A DNA stretch of 64,000 bases, from NCBI GenBank assembly GCA_963726085.1, contig CAVSAR010000001.1:744001-808000 (forward strand). The letters run 5' to 3'. Shown here piece by piece: positions 17,155-26,849 of the stretch. The notes under the pieces were generated by a model that was not told the DNA's origin, searched no databases, and saw only the letters and a list, made by a program, of their open reading frames with translations. The number at the start of each line of letters is the position of its first letter. Position 1 is the first letter of the stretch. The position numbers were made by a program, and so were the translations under genes. This DNA comes from ZC4RG30 sp963726085 (GTDB lineage Bacteria; Pseudomonadota; Gammaproteobacteria; Steroidobacterales; Steroidobacteraceae).

Positions 17155-18666
17155 TCAGTGCGCACCCACCGCGACTTGCGGGGAAATGTACGCACGCTTC
17201 ACCCGAATGTCTGCTCCGGCGAAGGGCCCGGCACCGACATCGTGGAACTGCAGTCGTGGCCCCTTGCCCTTGGTCACCATCCTGCGGGATTCACGAAAAT
17301 CCTGGTTGATCACTGCCAGCTGGTCAAAGAACCGGGTCGCCCAGTAATCCGCGCCCTCGCTGAGCGCTCCGGCCGGCACTTCCAGGTCCACAACCAAGTG
17401 CTTGTCACCATCAGGGTCTTCGAAAGTTCGCAACTGGAATGCGTCTGCAGCGTTGGCCATGGCCGGCAGGCGAAATAGCGTCTCCTGCACATCCGACGGC
17501 GGGATCTTGCAACCGAAGAAGGCGACACTCAGATCCGAGCGTCCATAGTGAAACAGGAGGGGCAAGTCCAGCGCATCCGGATCAAGATCGTGGATATCGA
17601 CACCGGCCTCTGCGAGTAATTGCCGCAGCTCAGGAAACCGCATCACGTGCCCGACGTCGTGAATGTTGTAACGGACCTTGGGCGCCACGTAACCGGGGCG
17701 ACAAATGGTGATTAGAAGCTCGCTATCAACGCTTGACTCAATGAAGAACTCCGCCGGATTGAACTGGAATATCATGGGCATCGCGCCTGCATGGTGCACG
17801 AGTCGACGCGCCAGTTCCGGACGCACCTCCAGCAAGCGCCGCAGTGCAATTGTGAAATCCGTTTCAGCCGCAATGTTGATCTCCAGGTCCGATGCACCGT
17901 AAGACCCAAAGACGCGCTCAGCGCCCCTCTGCAGCAGGTAGCGACGCATCGATTCCCCCATTCCCTCGCCGCCAAATGCCAGCGATACGCGATAGGCCGT
18001 CCAGTCGATTTCCCGGCTATCGAGCAACTGCTTGAGGAACGGCGGATAGCCAAGAATTACGTAATGGTGTTCAGGCCCGAAAGTCTTGAGGGCATTGATC
18101 ACCTTTGCCAGGTCCGGACCCAGCGCCTTGATGCGCGCCCACCTGGAAAGAGCCAGTGTCAGGCTCACGCCCGTGGCCCAGGGACCCAGTGCAAAGGTGT
18201 TCAGGAAGAACAGCGGCTCGGTCCCCAGCCGCCTGCGCGCCGCGTACTTCAACATCCTGCCGTTTGCGGCCCGTTCCCTGCGGCCGCGCACCCAGTTGGT
18301 GGGCGACCCAGTGGTGCCGGAAGATTCATCGATCAAAAGGCCAGTTGTCGGAATACAGCCCCCCGAACAGCGCGACGCCAGCGAATACGCATTGACATAG
18401 TTGCACTTGTCCATCGCTGGTATTTGCTCAAGGTTGCGCAGCGCTAGCGGCGCGGCGGAAAGTCGGGCGGCGATGAACTCACGGTAGGCCGGCACCCGCC
18501 GCAATGTGGAGTGGTAGCGCAACCACACGCCCAGCTGCCCCAGCCGCCAGCGCGGCGCCTCGAAGCCCGGCAGTGCCAACACCGTGGCGCACAGGCCGCT
18601 GATGTGCAGTAGCCAGTGGATCGGCGACAGCGCGAACAGGCCGACTCGCTTCAACAGCAACGCCAT
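17155..18666 (-). CDS. Adenylate-forming ligase, phenylacetate-CoA ligase (PaaK/CapK)-like
   Basis: A 503-residue AMP-binding protein. The phosphate-binding motif DESSGTTGSPTNW is near residue 115. FGSYGASDLEINIA further on corresponds to the A5-type YGxTE region, and YHIHDVGHV-like YNIHDVGHV plus HYGRSDLS lie near the C-terminal hinge. It is most like PaaK-type ligases but is not close enough to name a substrate. The ATG at 18666 overlaps the stop of the nitroreductase-like gene by one base (TGATG); a GTG one codon earlier is equally possible. Tight coupling suggests a shared process with that gene. Confidence 0.75.
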   Translation of the reverse strand: MALLLKRVGLFALSPIHWLLHISGLCATVLALPGFEAPRWRLGQLGVWLRYHSTLRRVPAYREFIAARLSAAPLALRNLEQIPAMDKCNYVNAYSLASRCSGGCIPTTGLLIDESSGTTGSPTNWVRGRRERAANGRMLKYAARRRLGTEPLFFLNTFALGPWATGVSLTLALSRWARIKALGPDLAKVINALKTFGPEHHYVILGYPPFLKQLLDSREIDWTAYRVSLAFGGEGMGESMRRYLLQRGAERVFGSYGASDLEINIAAETDFTIALRRLLEVRPELARRLVHHAGAMPMIFQFNPAEFFIESSVDSELLITICRPGYVAPKVRYNIHDVGHVMRFPELRQLLAEAGVDIHDLDPDALDLPLLFHYGRSDLSVAFFGCKIPPSDVQETLFRLPAMANAADAFQLRTFEDPDGDKHLVVDLEVPAGALSEGADYWATRFFDQLAVINQDFRESRRMVTKGKGPRLQFHDVGAGPFAGADIRVKRAYISPQVAVGAH

Positions 18667-19769
18667 CACGACCGGACTCCCACTGCAGTTGCGTCGATGA
18701 AGATGTCCCGCGAGTCCAGCCGGTAGCTGCGCGGCGCCTCAACGCTGCGCCCGACGCGCGCCAGCAACCACACTTTTCCAGGCTCCTCTTCGATTCCGAG
18801 CTTCTTCACCAGCAAGGCGTGCGCCTGTGGATTCGTGATCACCGATCCAAAGGGATGCAGGCTCAGGCCGCGCCGCGTAAGTTCCAGCCAACTGCGCGCG
18901 AACGCCGTCCCGCACCGCTGCCAGTCCGCAGGCGTGGCGAATGGACCCCGCCACCAAGCCACCGTGCAGGTCCCGTGCATATTCTTTACCAGCATCCGTC
19001 CACACATATTTCGCCTCCATCCGGATCCCCACTTGTCGTGCTTGTCGAAGAAATCCCTCAGCAGCCAGCCCGGAAACTGCATGCACTTGGCCCAAAGCCC
19101 GGTTCTTGTTTGTTCTGCCTCGGCGTCCGTGCAGCGGATCCAGGGACGCAATTCGTCACGGGTCGAATCGACGTCAAGGTCCGCGAAAGCTGCATCCCGG
19201 TTCAATTCGAGGACCCAGCGCACCATGGCCGCATCGGACGACCAGCCGAACTGGTGGCCGTGATCTTCTGCCAACGCGGCCATCGCAAGCATGTCTGGCT
19301 CGCTGGCCGCATTCCCGTCGTAAGGCAGGCGCGACGTCTTGCGGTCGAGGATCAATTGACGGTCATACTGCACGGGCGAATCGCCATCCTCCAGATACAG
19401 GCGCGCGACGAGAACCGGCAGGGTGGCCGTGTAATCCAGGGGGCGCGGCAGAAACTCCCTGCGCAACGCATAGCCGCGGGGGCGCAGCGCGATTGCCAGG
19501 TATTCAGTGAACATGGCCAGACCCATGAGCGTAAACGCGGAGCTCGGATCCGTCGTGGGCAGAAACCCCTTTGGGTCGCAATAGAGCTCGGCGCTCGTCG
19601 GTGAGATCTGGCACAGACGCCAGGGCTGGATATTGTGCGGCGAAGGCGTCCACCTGGCATACGCCACAGCCTCACGCCAGGGGTCGTCCGGAACCACTTC
19701 GGCACGGGCAGCAAAGGTCGGCGCCAGTGCCAACAGGCCAATGCCGCGAAGAAAACTGCGCCTCTTCAT
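18666..19769 (-). CDS. Tat-exported nitroreductase-fold protein
   Basis: The N-terminus MKRRSFLRGIGLLALAP is a twin-arginine signal, indicating folded export with a cofactor. The rest (367 residues in all) resembles the flavin nitroreductase/Acg-like fold: AVAYARWTPSPHNIQPWRL near residue 35-55 is the usual FMN-binding start, and LTRRGLSLHPFGSVITN near the end matches the C-terminal flavin-contact region. The start at 19769 is chosen for the signal peptide; the frame is open further upstream to 19871 without a plausible N-terminus. Substrate unknown. It is the first gene of a four-gene minus-strand run that ends with the phosphatase at 14305. Confidence 0.7.
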   Translation of the reverse strand: MKRRSFLRGIGLLALAPTFAARAEVVPDDPWREAVAYARWTPSPHNIQPWRLCQISPTSAELYCDPKGFLPTTDPSSAFTLMGLAMFTEYLAIALRPRGYALRREFLPRPLDYTATLPVLVARLYLEDGDSPVQYDRQLILDRKTSRLPYDGNAASEPDMLAMAALAEDHGHQFGWSSDAAMVRWVLELNRDAAFADLDVDSTRDELRPWIRCTDAEAEQTRTGLWAKCMQFPGWLLRDFFDKHDKWGSGWRRNMCGRMLVKNMHGTCTVAWWRGPFATPADWQRCGTAFARSWLELTRRGLSLHPFGSVITNPQAHALLVKKLGIEEEPGKVWLLARVGRSVEAPRSYRLDSRDIFIDATAVGVRS

Positions 19770-20217
19770 TGCGCGTGCCCCAGCTGCCGATCGACCGGAA
19801 GCGTTGCTGGGTGTGCGCGGACGGCCTGGACGGGCCTGCCCGCACCTCCAAATCCGAAAGCGCCAAGACAATCCGTGGCGACCCGGATCGTTGCCATCCC
19901 CCGTCGCCCGGCGCGCCGCATCAGGATGGCAGCGCCACCAACCCAGCCAACTGCGAACACTCGTGCCTGCATGACTACTAGGAGTGTCCCCGTGTGCAAT
20001 CGGGTACCACGGCGTTACACGGCGACCCCGTAGAAGCCAATTTCCGGCAACCCCGCCGGACGCGACCTGAAGTGATGTTCAGGCCGGCGAATTGGCAAGG
20101 GACACAGGTGATCGCCCCCTGGTGCTATGCGCCAAATCGGATGCTCGACCCGGCGCGGACGGACGGACCGACCCAGGAACAAACCACCAAATACCGGGCC
20201 GGCTTACGCCTGCTCCG
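19770..20217. other. Gene-poor interval between cfa and the nitroreductase-like gene
   Basis: 448 bases with no convincing gene. It contains a perfect inverted repeat CCTGAA-6-TTCAGG (20066-20083) of unknown role. A 68-codon minus-strand frame starts at 19972 and overlaps the next gene start as ATGA, but it lacks a ribosome site and family similarity. The promoter of the downstream four-gene run probably lies here. Confidence 0.5.
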
Positions 20218-21315
20218 CTACCCGCCATCCACGGGGCTCAGCAGCACCTGCCACACGTCTGTGACCCGGGCGCGAAACGATGCGGCGGAGGCGCTGAGAT
20301 AGTAACGCCACATGCGGCGGAATCGCTGGTCACGCGTTGCAGATAGCGCCGGCCAGTGCTGGTCGAAGTTGTCCCTCCATGCCAGCAGTGTCGGATCATA
20401 GTGCGCGCCAATGCACTGCCAGCCCTCGATGACAAACAGCCCGTCAACGGCCTCAATGATGGCGCGCTGCTGCGGAATGACCGCGTTGGGAAAAATGTAT
20501 CGCCCAATCCACGGATCGATGTCGTTGCCGGTGCGACGCCGTGATCCGATGGTATGCAGCAGAAACCGCCCACCTGGCTTGAGGCAGCGGCGCACGGTCT
20601 CAAAGTAACCGCGATAGTTCTTGGGCCCGACGTGCTCGAACATCCCGATTGACCAGGCATGATCGAAATGGCCGGCAAGATCGCGGTAGTCCAGCAGCCG
20701 TATGTCGATGGGTAGGCCCGTGCACAGGACCCGGGCACATTCGGCCTGCTCCCTCGAGATCGTCACGCCTGTACCGCGCACCCGGTGGGCTTCGTTGGCA
20801 TAGCGCAGCGCCCCACCCCAGCCACAGCCGATGTCGAGCACATGCTGTCCGGGCTTGAGCGCAAGCTTGCCGAACACCAGGTCCAGCTTCGCCAGCTGTG
20901 CCGCCTCAAGCGTCGTGGCGTTTGCCCAATACGCGCAACTGTAGATCATGCGCCGGTCAAGCATCTGCGCGTAGAGGTCGTTGCCGATATCGTAGTGCCG
21001 TTCGCCCACCTGGAATGCACGCGCGCGGCTTTGCAGGTTCGTCAGCCGCGCCTTCACGCAGGCAGCGATATCGCTCCAACTGCGCACTCGTTCGTCCAGC
21101 CGCATGCTCAATAGCCGGGACAGGAAGCCGTCGAGATCGCCGGTCTCCCACCATCCTTCCACGTAGGCTTCGCCCAGCCCTAGGGACCCCTGTGCCAGCA
21201 CGCGTTCGTACAATGCCGGCTCAAGCACCTGGATGTCGGTGGGGCGATTCCCACTGATTCGCACATCACAGGCTGCAAGCAACCTGGCAATGACTTCCTG
21301 GGCTCTTGGAATCAT
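20218..21315 (-). CDS. cfa: Cyclopropane-fatty-acyl-phospholipid synthase family methyltransferase
   Basis: Uses S-adenosylmethionine to add a methylene bridge to unsaturated phospholipid acyl chains at the membrane surface. The SAM site is VLDIGCGWGG (159-168), followed by GVTISREQ and IGMFEHVGPKNY. The substrate/catalytic region HYDIGNDLYAQMLDRRMIYSCAYW (split around 108-130) is typical. The length of 365 residues from the ATG at 21315 is slightly shorter than E. coli Cfa (382). It lies 46 bases after glcF and may be cotranscribed. Related enzymes that make other lipids exist, so the exact product is inferred. Confidence 0.88.
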   Translation of the reverse strand: MIPRAQEVIARLLAACDVRISGNRPTDIQVLEPALYERVLAQGSLGLGEAYVEGWWETGDLDGFLSRLLSMRLDERVRSWSDIAACVKARLTNLQSRARAFQVGERHYDIGNDLYAQMLDRRMIYSCAYWANATTLEAAQLAKLDLVFGKLALKPGQHVLDIGCGWGGALRYANEAHRVRGTGVTISREQAECARVLCTGLPIDIRLLDYRDLAGHFDHAWSIGMFEHVGPKNYRGYFETVRRCLKPGGRFLLHTIGSRRRTGNDIDPWIGRYIFPNAVIPQQRAIIEAVDGLFVIEGWQCIGAHYDPTLLAWRDNFDQHWPALSATRDQRFRRMWRYYLSASAASFRARVTDVWQVLLSPVDGG

Positions 21316-21361
21316 TCCCGGACCCCGACCAGTTCGCAAACCCTTGCGTGGTGAATCTAGC

Positions 21362-22600
21362 TCAAGAGGCGTGGCCGCGGCCAGCCAGGCAATCGTCCAG
21401 CCATTCAATCCAGTGGCGCACCGGCACCTCCGTGCCCGCAGCGATTTGCGCCATGCAGCCAATATTGGCCGACAGGATCACGTCCGGTCGCGGCGCGATG
21501 AGCGCCTGCACCTTGGCGCGGCCCAACTGGCTGGCGATCTTCGGCTGCAGCAGGCTATAGGTGCCCGCCGACCCGCAGCACAGGTGACCATCGGCGACCG
21601 GCAGCAGCTTTGCCCCCATGGCCGCAAGCAATTGCTCCACCGTGCCGCCGAGCTTCAGCCCATGCTGCAGGCTGCATGGGGCGTGGAATGCGACCCGCAA
21701 AGCCCCTGGTGCGCGCGCCAATACCGACAATGCACTGGCGTGTGCCGCAAGCAGCTCTGCCGGATCGCGCGCCAGCGCCGATATGCGTGACGCTTTTTGT
21801 GCGAAGGCCGGGTCGTTGCGCAGCAGGTGCCCGTAGTCACGCACCATGGTGCCGCACCCGGACGCAGTGCTCACGATGGCTTCGGCTCCTGCCTCGACAT
21901 GCGGCCACCAGGCTTCGATGTTGCGTCGCGCGTCCGCCAGAGCCCCGTCCTGATCCGTCAGGTGCTGGCGGATGGCACCACAACAGCCGGCCGTACCTGG
22001 CACCTGCACCTGGATGCCCAGCGCATCCAGTACACGTGCCATGGCCGCATTTATGTTTGGCGCCATCGCCGGCTGCACACAGCCAGCCAGCAAGAGCATC
22101 TTGCGCTGATGTGATTGCCTGGGCCACTCGCCGGGCGCAACCCATGGCAACACGCGCGCTGCGAGCGAACGGCCCAACAGCGGGCGCAGTGCCCGCCCCA
22201 GGCGCAGTGCGGGGGCAAACACGGGCCCGGTCAGTGCTGCGGCCAGCAGTCGCCGCGCCAGCCGCTGCGCAAAGGATCGCGGCACCTGCTCATCGACGAC
22301 CCGGCGCCCAATATCCAGCAGGCGCCCGAACTGCACGCCCGACGGACAGGTGGTTTCGCAAGCGCGGCAGGTAAGGCAGCGATCCAGGTGCAGCTGGGTG
22401 CTGGTGGTCGGCGTATCGCCTTCCAGCACCTGCTTGATCAGATAGATGCGGCCGCGCGGACCATCCAGCTCATCGCCCAGCAGCTGGTAGGTCGGGCAGG
22501 TCGCCGTGCAGAACCCGCAGTGCACGCAGCTGCGCAGGATGTCCGCAGCTTCCTGCCCATCGGGACCGGATCGGACCGCGTCGGTGAGCCGGGCTTCCAT
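21362..22600 (-). CDS. glcF: Glycolate oxidase iron-sulfur subunit GlcF
   Basis: Electron-transfer subunit of membrane-associated glycolate oxidase (glycolate to glyoxylate). Two ferredoxin-type [4Fe-4S] motifs appear early: CVHCGFCTATCPTY (about 26-39) and CLTCRACETTCPSG (about 75-88). Two CCG-type motifs follow in the second half, in AGCCGAIR and HLCCGSAG. The 412-residue length is normal. It starts three bases after glcE ends, within the lldP-glcD-glcE-glcF operon. Confidence 0.95.
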   Translation of the reverse strand: MEARLTDAVRSGPDGQEAADILRSCVHCGFCTATCPTYQLLGDELDGPRGRIYLIKQVLEGDTPTTSTQLHLDRCLTCRACETTCPSGVQFGRLLDIGRRVVDEQVPRSFAQRLARRLLAAALTGPVFAPALRLGRALRPLLGRSLAARVLPWVAPGEWPRQSHQRKMLLLAGCVQPAMAPNINAAMARVLDALGIQVQVPGTAGCCGAIRQHLTDQDGALADARRNIEAWWPHVEAGAEAIVSTASGCGTMVRDYGHLLRNDPAFAQKASRISALARDPAELLAAHASALSVLARAPGALRVAFHAPCSLQHGLKLGGTVEQLLAAMGAKLLPVADGHLCCGSAGTYSLLQPKIASQLGRAKVQALIAPRPDVILSANIGCMAQIAAGTEVPVRHWIEWLDDCLAGRGHAS

Positions 22601-22603
22601 GAC

Positions 22604-23677
22604 CTACAGCCCCTCGTACATGCGGCCAGGGTTGAAGATGCGCGCCGGATCGAACTCATCCTTGAGGCGCTGGTGAATGGCGGCAATCGGTGCCGCAAGC
22701 GGCGTAAACACACCATGCCGGTCGCCGCCCCGAAACCGCGTTGCATGGCCGCCCAGTGCGCACGCCCGGTGGCGAATCTCTGGCGCCGGCAAGGCAGTGC
22801 GCAGCCAGCGCAGCGCCCCGCCCCACTCGATGCATTGTTCTGCGGCCAGCGCCAGCGGCTCGGCGCTGCTGGGAACCGAGACGCGCCACAGCGCACCGGG
22901 CGGGTGGAACCAGGCGTCGGTTTGCTCGCGCAGGTGGCGCCAGAACGCCGCCGCTGGCACCGCGCCCATTTGCTCACCGCCCAGGGTCTGCGATGCCTGG
23001 CCGACCGCCGCCTCAGATCCGGACAGCCGCACCCACAGCTGCTCGTCGCGCCAGCAGCTGGCGGAGACAGGCAAGGGTCGCCCGCCCCAGGAATTGAGCT
23101 GGTCGAGCGCCTGAGTCTCGTCCATGTCGAAACGCAGCGTTGCCTCCAGCGCGGGCGCGGGCAGCACCTTGAGCGACACGTCGATAATCACGCCGAGTAT
23201 GCCCAGCGAGCCGGCCAGCAGGCGCGCGACATCGTAGCCGGCCACGTTCTTCATGACGGTGCCACCAAAGCGCAACAGCCGCCCGCGGCCGTCCAGCAGG
23301 CGCGCGCCCAGCACTGCCTCGCGCACGCCACCATGGGTGTATCCGACCGAACTGCGTCGCGGCCCGGATAGTCCCGCCGCGACGCTGCCGCCGATGGTGG
23401 CGGCGGCTCCGAAATGCGGCGGCTCGAAGGCCAGCATCTGGTTGTTGGCGGCCAGCAGCTCTTGCACTTCGCGCAGCGCCGTGCCAGCGCGCACGGTGAT
23501 CACCAGTTCACTGGGCTCGTAGTTTTCAATCCCGCCCCAAACCCGCGGATCCAGCAATGCACCGCGCGGCTCATTGCCATAGAAATCCTTGGTGCCGCCA
23601 GCGCGAATGCACAGCGGCGCATGACGGCCGGCTGCAGCCTGAATGCGCGACACCAGCTCCTCGAGCACCGCTTCCAT
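22604..23677 (-). CDS. glcE: Glycolate oxidase FAD-binding subunit GlcE
   Basis: FAD-linked oxidase-fold subunit of glycolate oxidase. The 357-residue protein shows the PCMH-type FAD domain: IRAGGTKDFYG near 24-34, PHFGAAATIGGSVAAGLSG near 86-104 and FGGTVMKNVAGYDVARLLAG further on. The ATG at 23677 overlaps the glcD stop by one base. The partner subunits lie on both sides, which makes the assignment secure. Confidence 0.95.
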   Translation of the reverse strand: MEAVLEELVSRIQAAAGRHAPLCIRAGGTKDFYGNEPRGALLDPRVWGGIENYEPSELVITVRAGTALREVQELLAANNQMLAFEPPHFGAAATIGGSVAAGLSGPRRSSVGYTHGGVREAVLGARLLDGRGRLLRFGGTVMKNVAGYDVARLLAGSLGILGVIIDVSLKVLPAPALEATLRFDMDETQALDQLNSWGGRPLPVSASCWRDEQLWVRLSGSEAAVGQASQTLGGEQMGAVPAAAFWRHLREQTDAWFHPPGALWRVSVPSSAEPLALAAEQCIEWGGALRWLRTALPAPEIRHRACALGGHATRFRGGDRHGVFTPLAAPIAAIHQRLKDEFDPARIFNPGRMYEGL

Positions 23678-25141
23678 CAGAAGCGCGGCAAGCCCGGAAA
23701 TGGCAGCGCGCCAGCGGTCACGCGCATCCGTCCGTATTCCGCGCAGCGATGCAGCGACGGCACGACCTTGCCGGGATTCAGCAGCCCCAGTGGATCAAAC
23801 GCGCGCTTGACGCCTGAGAACGCATCAAGGGTCCCGCGATCAAACTGCGAGCACATCTGGTTGAGCTTCTCCATGCCCACGCCGTGCTCACCGGTCACCG
23901 TGCCTCCCAATCGCAGGCTCTCTTCGAGGATTGCGGCGCCGAAGGCCTCCGCGCTTGCCACTGAATCCGGATCGCTGTCGTCGAACAGGATCAACGGGTG
24001 CAGGTTGCCGTCACCGGCATGAAAGACGTTCGGGCAGCGCAGCCCAAAGCGCAGCTCCAACGACTGGATGAACTTGAGCATGCGGCCGATGTGCTTGCGC
24101 GGAATCGTGCCGTCGGTGCAGTAATACGCCGGGGCGGCGCGACCTGCGGCCGGGAACGCATTCTTGCGCCCGGCCCAGAAGCGCTGGCGCTCGGCCTCGC
24201 TGTTGGACACCTGCACCCGCGTTGCCCGAGCCGCCAGCAGCACGGCCTGCATCCGGGCTATCTCGGCGTCCACTTCCTGCGCAGTGCCGTCCGACTCGCA
24301 CAACAGCACTGCCGCGGCCTCCAGGTCATAGCCGCACCTGGCAAAGGGTTCGACCAGTCGCGCCGCGGCCTGGTCCAGCATCTCCAGTCCGGCGGGAATG
24401 ATCCCGGCCGCGATCAACGCCTCCACGGCGTCACCGGCGTGCTCCACGTCCGCAAAGCTGGCCATGATGCAGCGCGCGGCCTGCGCGATGGGCACCAGTC
24501 GCACGGTGACTTCGGTAATGATTGCCAGCATGCCTTCGGAGCCGATGGCCAGCGCCAGCAGGTCCAGCCCCGGCGCATCCAGCCCCTGGCCGCCCAACTG
24601 CAGCTCCTCGCCGGCCATCGTCAGTCCGCGCACCGCCAGGACATTGTGCAGCGTCAGCCCGTACTTGAGGCAGTGAACGCCCCCGGAATTCTCGGCCACG
24701 TTGCCGCCGATGGTGCAGGCAATCTGGCTGGAAGGATCCGGTGCGTAGTACAGGCCATGGGGCGCGGCGGCTTCCGAGATGGCCAGGTTGCGCACCCCGG
24801 GCTCGACGATGGCCGTGCGGGCGCGCGGCATCCACCTTCACGATGCGATTGAATTTGGCCATCGACAGCAGCACGCCTGACGGATGTGGCAGTGCGCTTC
24901 CGGCCAGACCGGTGCCGGCACCGCGCGGCACGATCGGCACCTGGTGGGCATTGCACAACTGCAGCACGCGCTGCAGTTGCTGCAGGTTCTCCGGCAACGC
25001 GACCACCATCGGCACCTGTCGTAGCAGCGTCAGGCCATCACACTCGAAGGGCCGCGTATCTTCAGGTGCCCACAGCACGCAATGCGCGGGCAGGACCGCG
25101 CGCAGGCCATTGATGACATCCTTGGGGATGATGTCGGGCAA
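23677..25141 (-). pseudogene. glcD: Glycolate oxidase subunit GlcD, frameshifted
   Basis: FAD-containing catalytic subunit that oxidises glycolate (and D-lactate-like 2-hydroxyacids). The N-terminal frame contains PIVPRGAGTGLAGSALP, followed by FNRIVKVDA. Near 24830 the frame shifts, and the second frame continues ARTAIVEPGVRNLAI, YYAPDPSSQIACTIGGN and, near the end, HAGDGNLHPLILFD and GTVTGEHGVGMEK. One extra base explains the break. The corrected length is about 487 residues (E. coli 499). No ATG or GTG is available at the N-terminus; the TTG at 25141, eight bases after the lldP stop, is the best start. Conservation on both sides suggests a recent mutation or a sequence error. Confidence 0.85.
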
Positions 25142-25149
25142 GGCGGCTA

Positions 25150-26793
25150 TCAGCCAGGCACGAGCAGCGTGAACGGCGGCACGTAGGCCAGCAGCATGAC
25201 CACCAGGCCCACCAGAGCGGCCAGCACCAGGCTGTGCAGGAACACGAATCGCAGGATCCGCCCCTCCTGGCCAAACCAGCGGGTGGCGGTGGACGCCACG
25301 ACAATGCTCTGCGCGTCGATCATCTTGCCCATGACGCCGCCGGCGCTGTTGGCGCCGGCCATCAGCACGGGCGAAAGTCCCAGTTGCTGCGAGGTCACCT
25401 TCTGCAGCCCCCCGAACAGCACATTCGATGCCGTGTCGGAACCGGTCACAGCCACGCCCAGCCAGCCAAGCAGTGTTCCGAAGAAGGGGTAAAGCACACC
25501 GGTGGCGGCAAACGCCAGCCCCAGGGTGGCATCGATGCCTGCATAGCGGGTGAGGTAGCCCAGGGCCAGCATGGCCGCGATGGTCAACAGCGAGGGGGCG
25601 ACCAGCCTCAGTGCGCGCAGATACGTGGCTGCGATCTGTAGCGGTCGCGCGCCCAGCAGAATCCCCGACAGCACGCCCGCCAGGAGGATGGCCGTGCCGG
25701 TGGCAGACAGCACGTTGAGGTTCAGCATCGCGGGTTCCAGCTGCGGCGCGGCCACCACCGGTGGCATGCGCTGCACCTGCTGGTGCAGGCCCGGGAATGG
25801 CGTGGATATGTGCCAGATACCGTCGAGCCACGTCTTGACGTCTGGTAGACCCCAAACGAACACCAGGACCATGAGGATGATCCACGGCATCCATGCCTTG
25901 CCCAGGACAGAGCGATCAAGCGCGTCGGGAGTAGGCGCAGGCGTCGCGCCCCCCGCACCGTCGCTGACGCGCATCGAGCTGGCGGGCTTCCAGATGCGCA
26001 TCAGAAACACCAGCGATGTAATCGACACCAGGGAGGCGCCGATCGCAGTAAGCCACGGCCCGTGCAGGTTGGAGATCAGCAGCTGGGTAACAGAGAAACT
26101 CACGCCTACCACCAGCACTGCGGGCCAGACCTGCAACGTACGCCGCCAGCCGCAATAGGCCACCAGCAGCCAGAACGGCACCAGCAGCGCGAATGGCATC
26201 ATCATGCGGCCGACCACCGCTGACAGTTGCATCAACGGCAGGTTGGTCACGCCAGCGAGCGTGACCAGGGGCGTACCCAGCGCACCGAAGGCCACCGGCG
26301 CAGTGTTGGCGATCAGGGACAGGCCTGCGGCCTGCAACGGTGCGAATCCCAGGCCAATCAACATAGCGCCGGTCACGGCCACTGGCGTGCCGAAGCCCGC
26401 CGCGCCCTCGAAGAACGCGCCGAAGCAAAATGCAATCAGCAGTAGCTGCAGCCGGCTGTCATCCACGACGCTGGCAATCGAGTCGCGCAGAACCGCGAAC
26501 TGGCCACGCTCCAGCGTCAATTGATACAGGAAGATGATATTGAGGACGATCCAGCCTATGGGCAGCAGTCCATAGGCGGCGCCGAATCCGGCTGCCGCAA
26601 CCGCCAGACGCACCGGCATGCCAAAGGCGAGGACCGCAATCAGCAGCGCCGCGGCCAGGCCCGCCAACGCGGCCACCGGTGCGCGCCACCGCAGTAGCGC
26701 CAGGCTGCCCAGCAATACGGCCAGGGGAACGGTAGCCAGCAACGTGGACAGCCACGGCAAACCCAACGGATCGTAGTTCTGGGACCAGGTCAT
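25150..26793 (-). CDS. lldP: L-lactate/glycolate permease (LctP family)
   Basis: Inner-membrane lactate permease family (LldP/GlcA), importing L-lactate, D-lactate and glycolate with protons. The 547-residue protein has about 13 hydrophobic segments. FCFGAFFEGAAGFGTPVAVT, LIANTAPVAFGALGTPL and NSAGGVMGKMIDAQSIVVAS are diagnostic. It starts with MTWSQNYDPLG, as in LldP. Placement directly before glcDEF argues that glycolate is the main substrate, as for E. coli glcA. Confidence 0.93.
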   Translation of the reverse strand: MTWSQNYDPLGLPWLSTLLATVPLAVLLGSLALLRWRAPVAALAGLAAALLIAVLAFGMPVRLAVAAAGFGAAYGLLPIGWIVLNIIFLYQLTLERGQFAVLRDSIASVVDDSRLQLLLIAFCFGAFFEGAAGFGTPVAVTGAMLIGLGFAPLQAAGLSLIANTAPVAFGALGTPLVTLAGVTNLPLMQLSAVVGRMMMPFALLVPFWLLVAYCGWRRTLQVWPAVLVVGVSFSVTQLLISNLHGPWLTAIGASLVSITSLVFLMRIWKPASSMRVSDGAGGATPAPTPDALDRSVLGKAWMPWIILMVLVFVWGLPDVKTWLDGIWHISTPFPGLHQQVQRMPPVVAAPQLEPAMLNLNVLSATGTAILLAGVLSGILLGARPLQIAATYLRALRLVAPSLLTIAAMLALGYLTRYAGIDATLGLAFAATGVLYPFFGTLLGWLGVAVTGSDTASNVLFGGLQKVTSQQLGLSPVLMAGANSAGGVMGKMIDAQSIVVASTATRWFGQEGRILRFVFLHSLVLAALVGLVVMLLAYVPPFTLLVPG

Positions 26794-26849
26794 GATGCGT
26801 GCGGCATCTTGCGGCCGCCGCGCGCCCGGTTACAAGCCCCGTCCGAATC

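Noticed and set aside
19766..19972. Small minus-strand ORF overlapping the nitroreductase start as ATGA
   Set aside because: The overlap is suggestive, but there is no ribosome site, no family similarity, and the composition fits noncoding GC-rich DNA.
20066..20083. Inverted repeat CCTGAA-6-TTCAGG as terminator of cfa
   Set aside because: It has no following U tract on the cfa strand and is 135 bases past the stop; its role is unknown.
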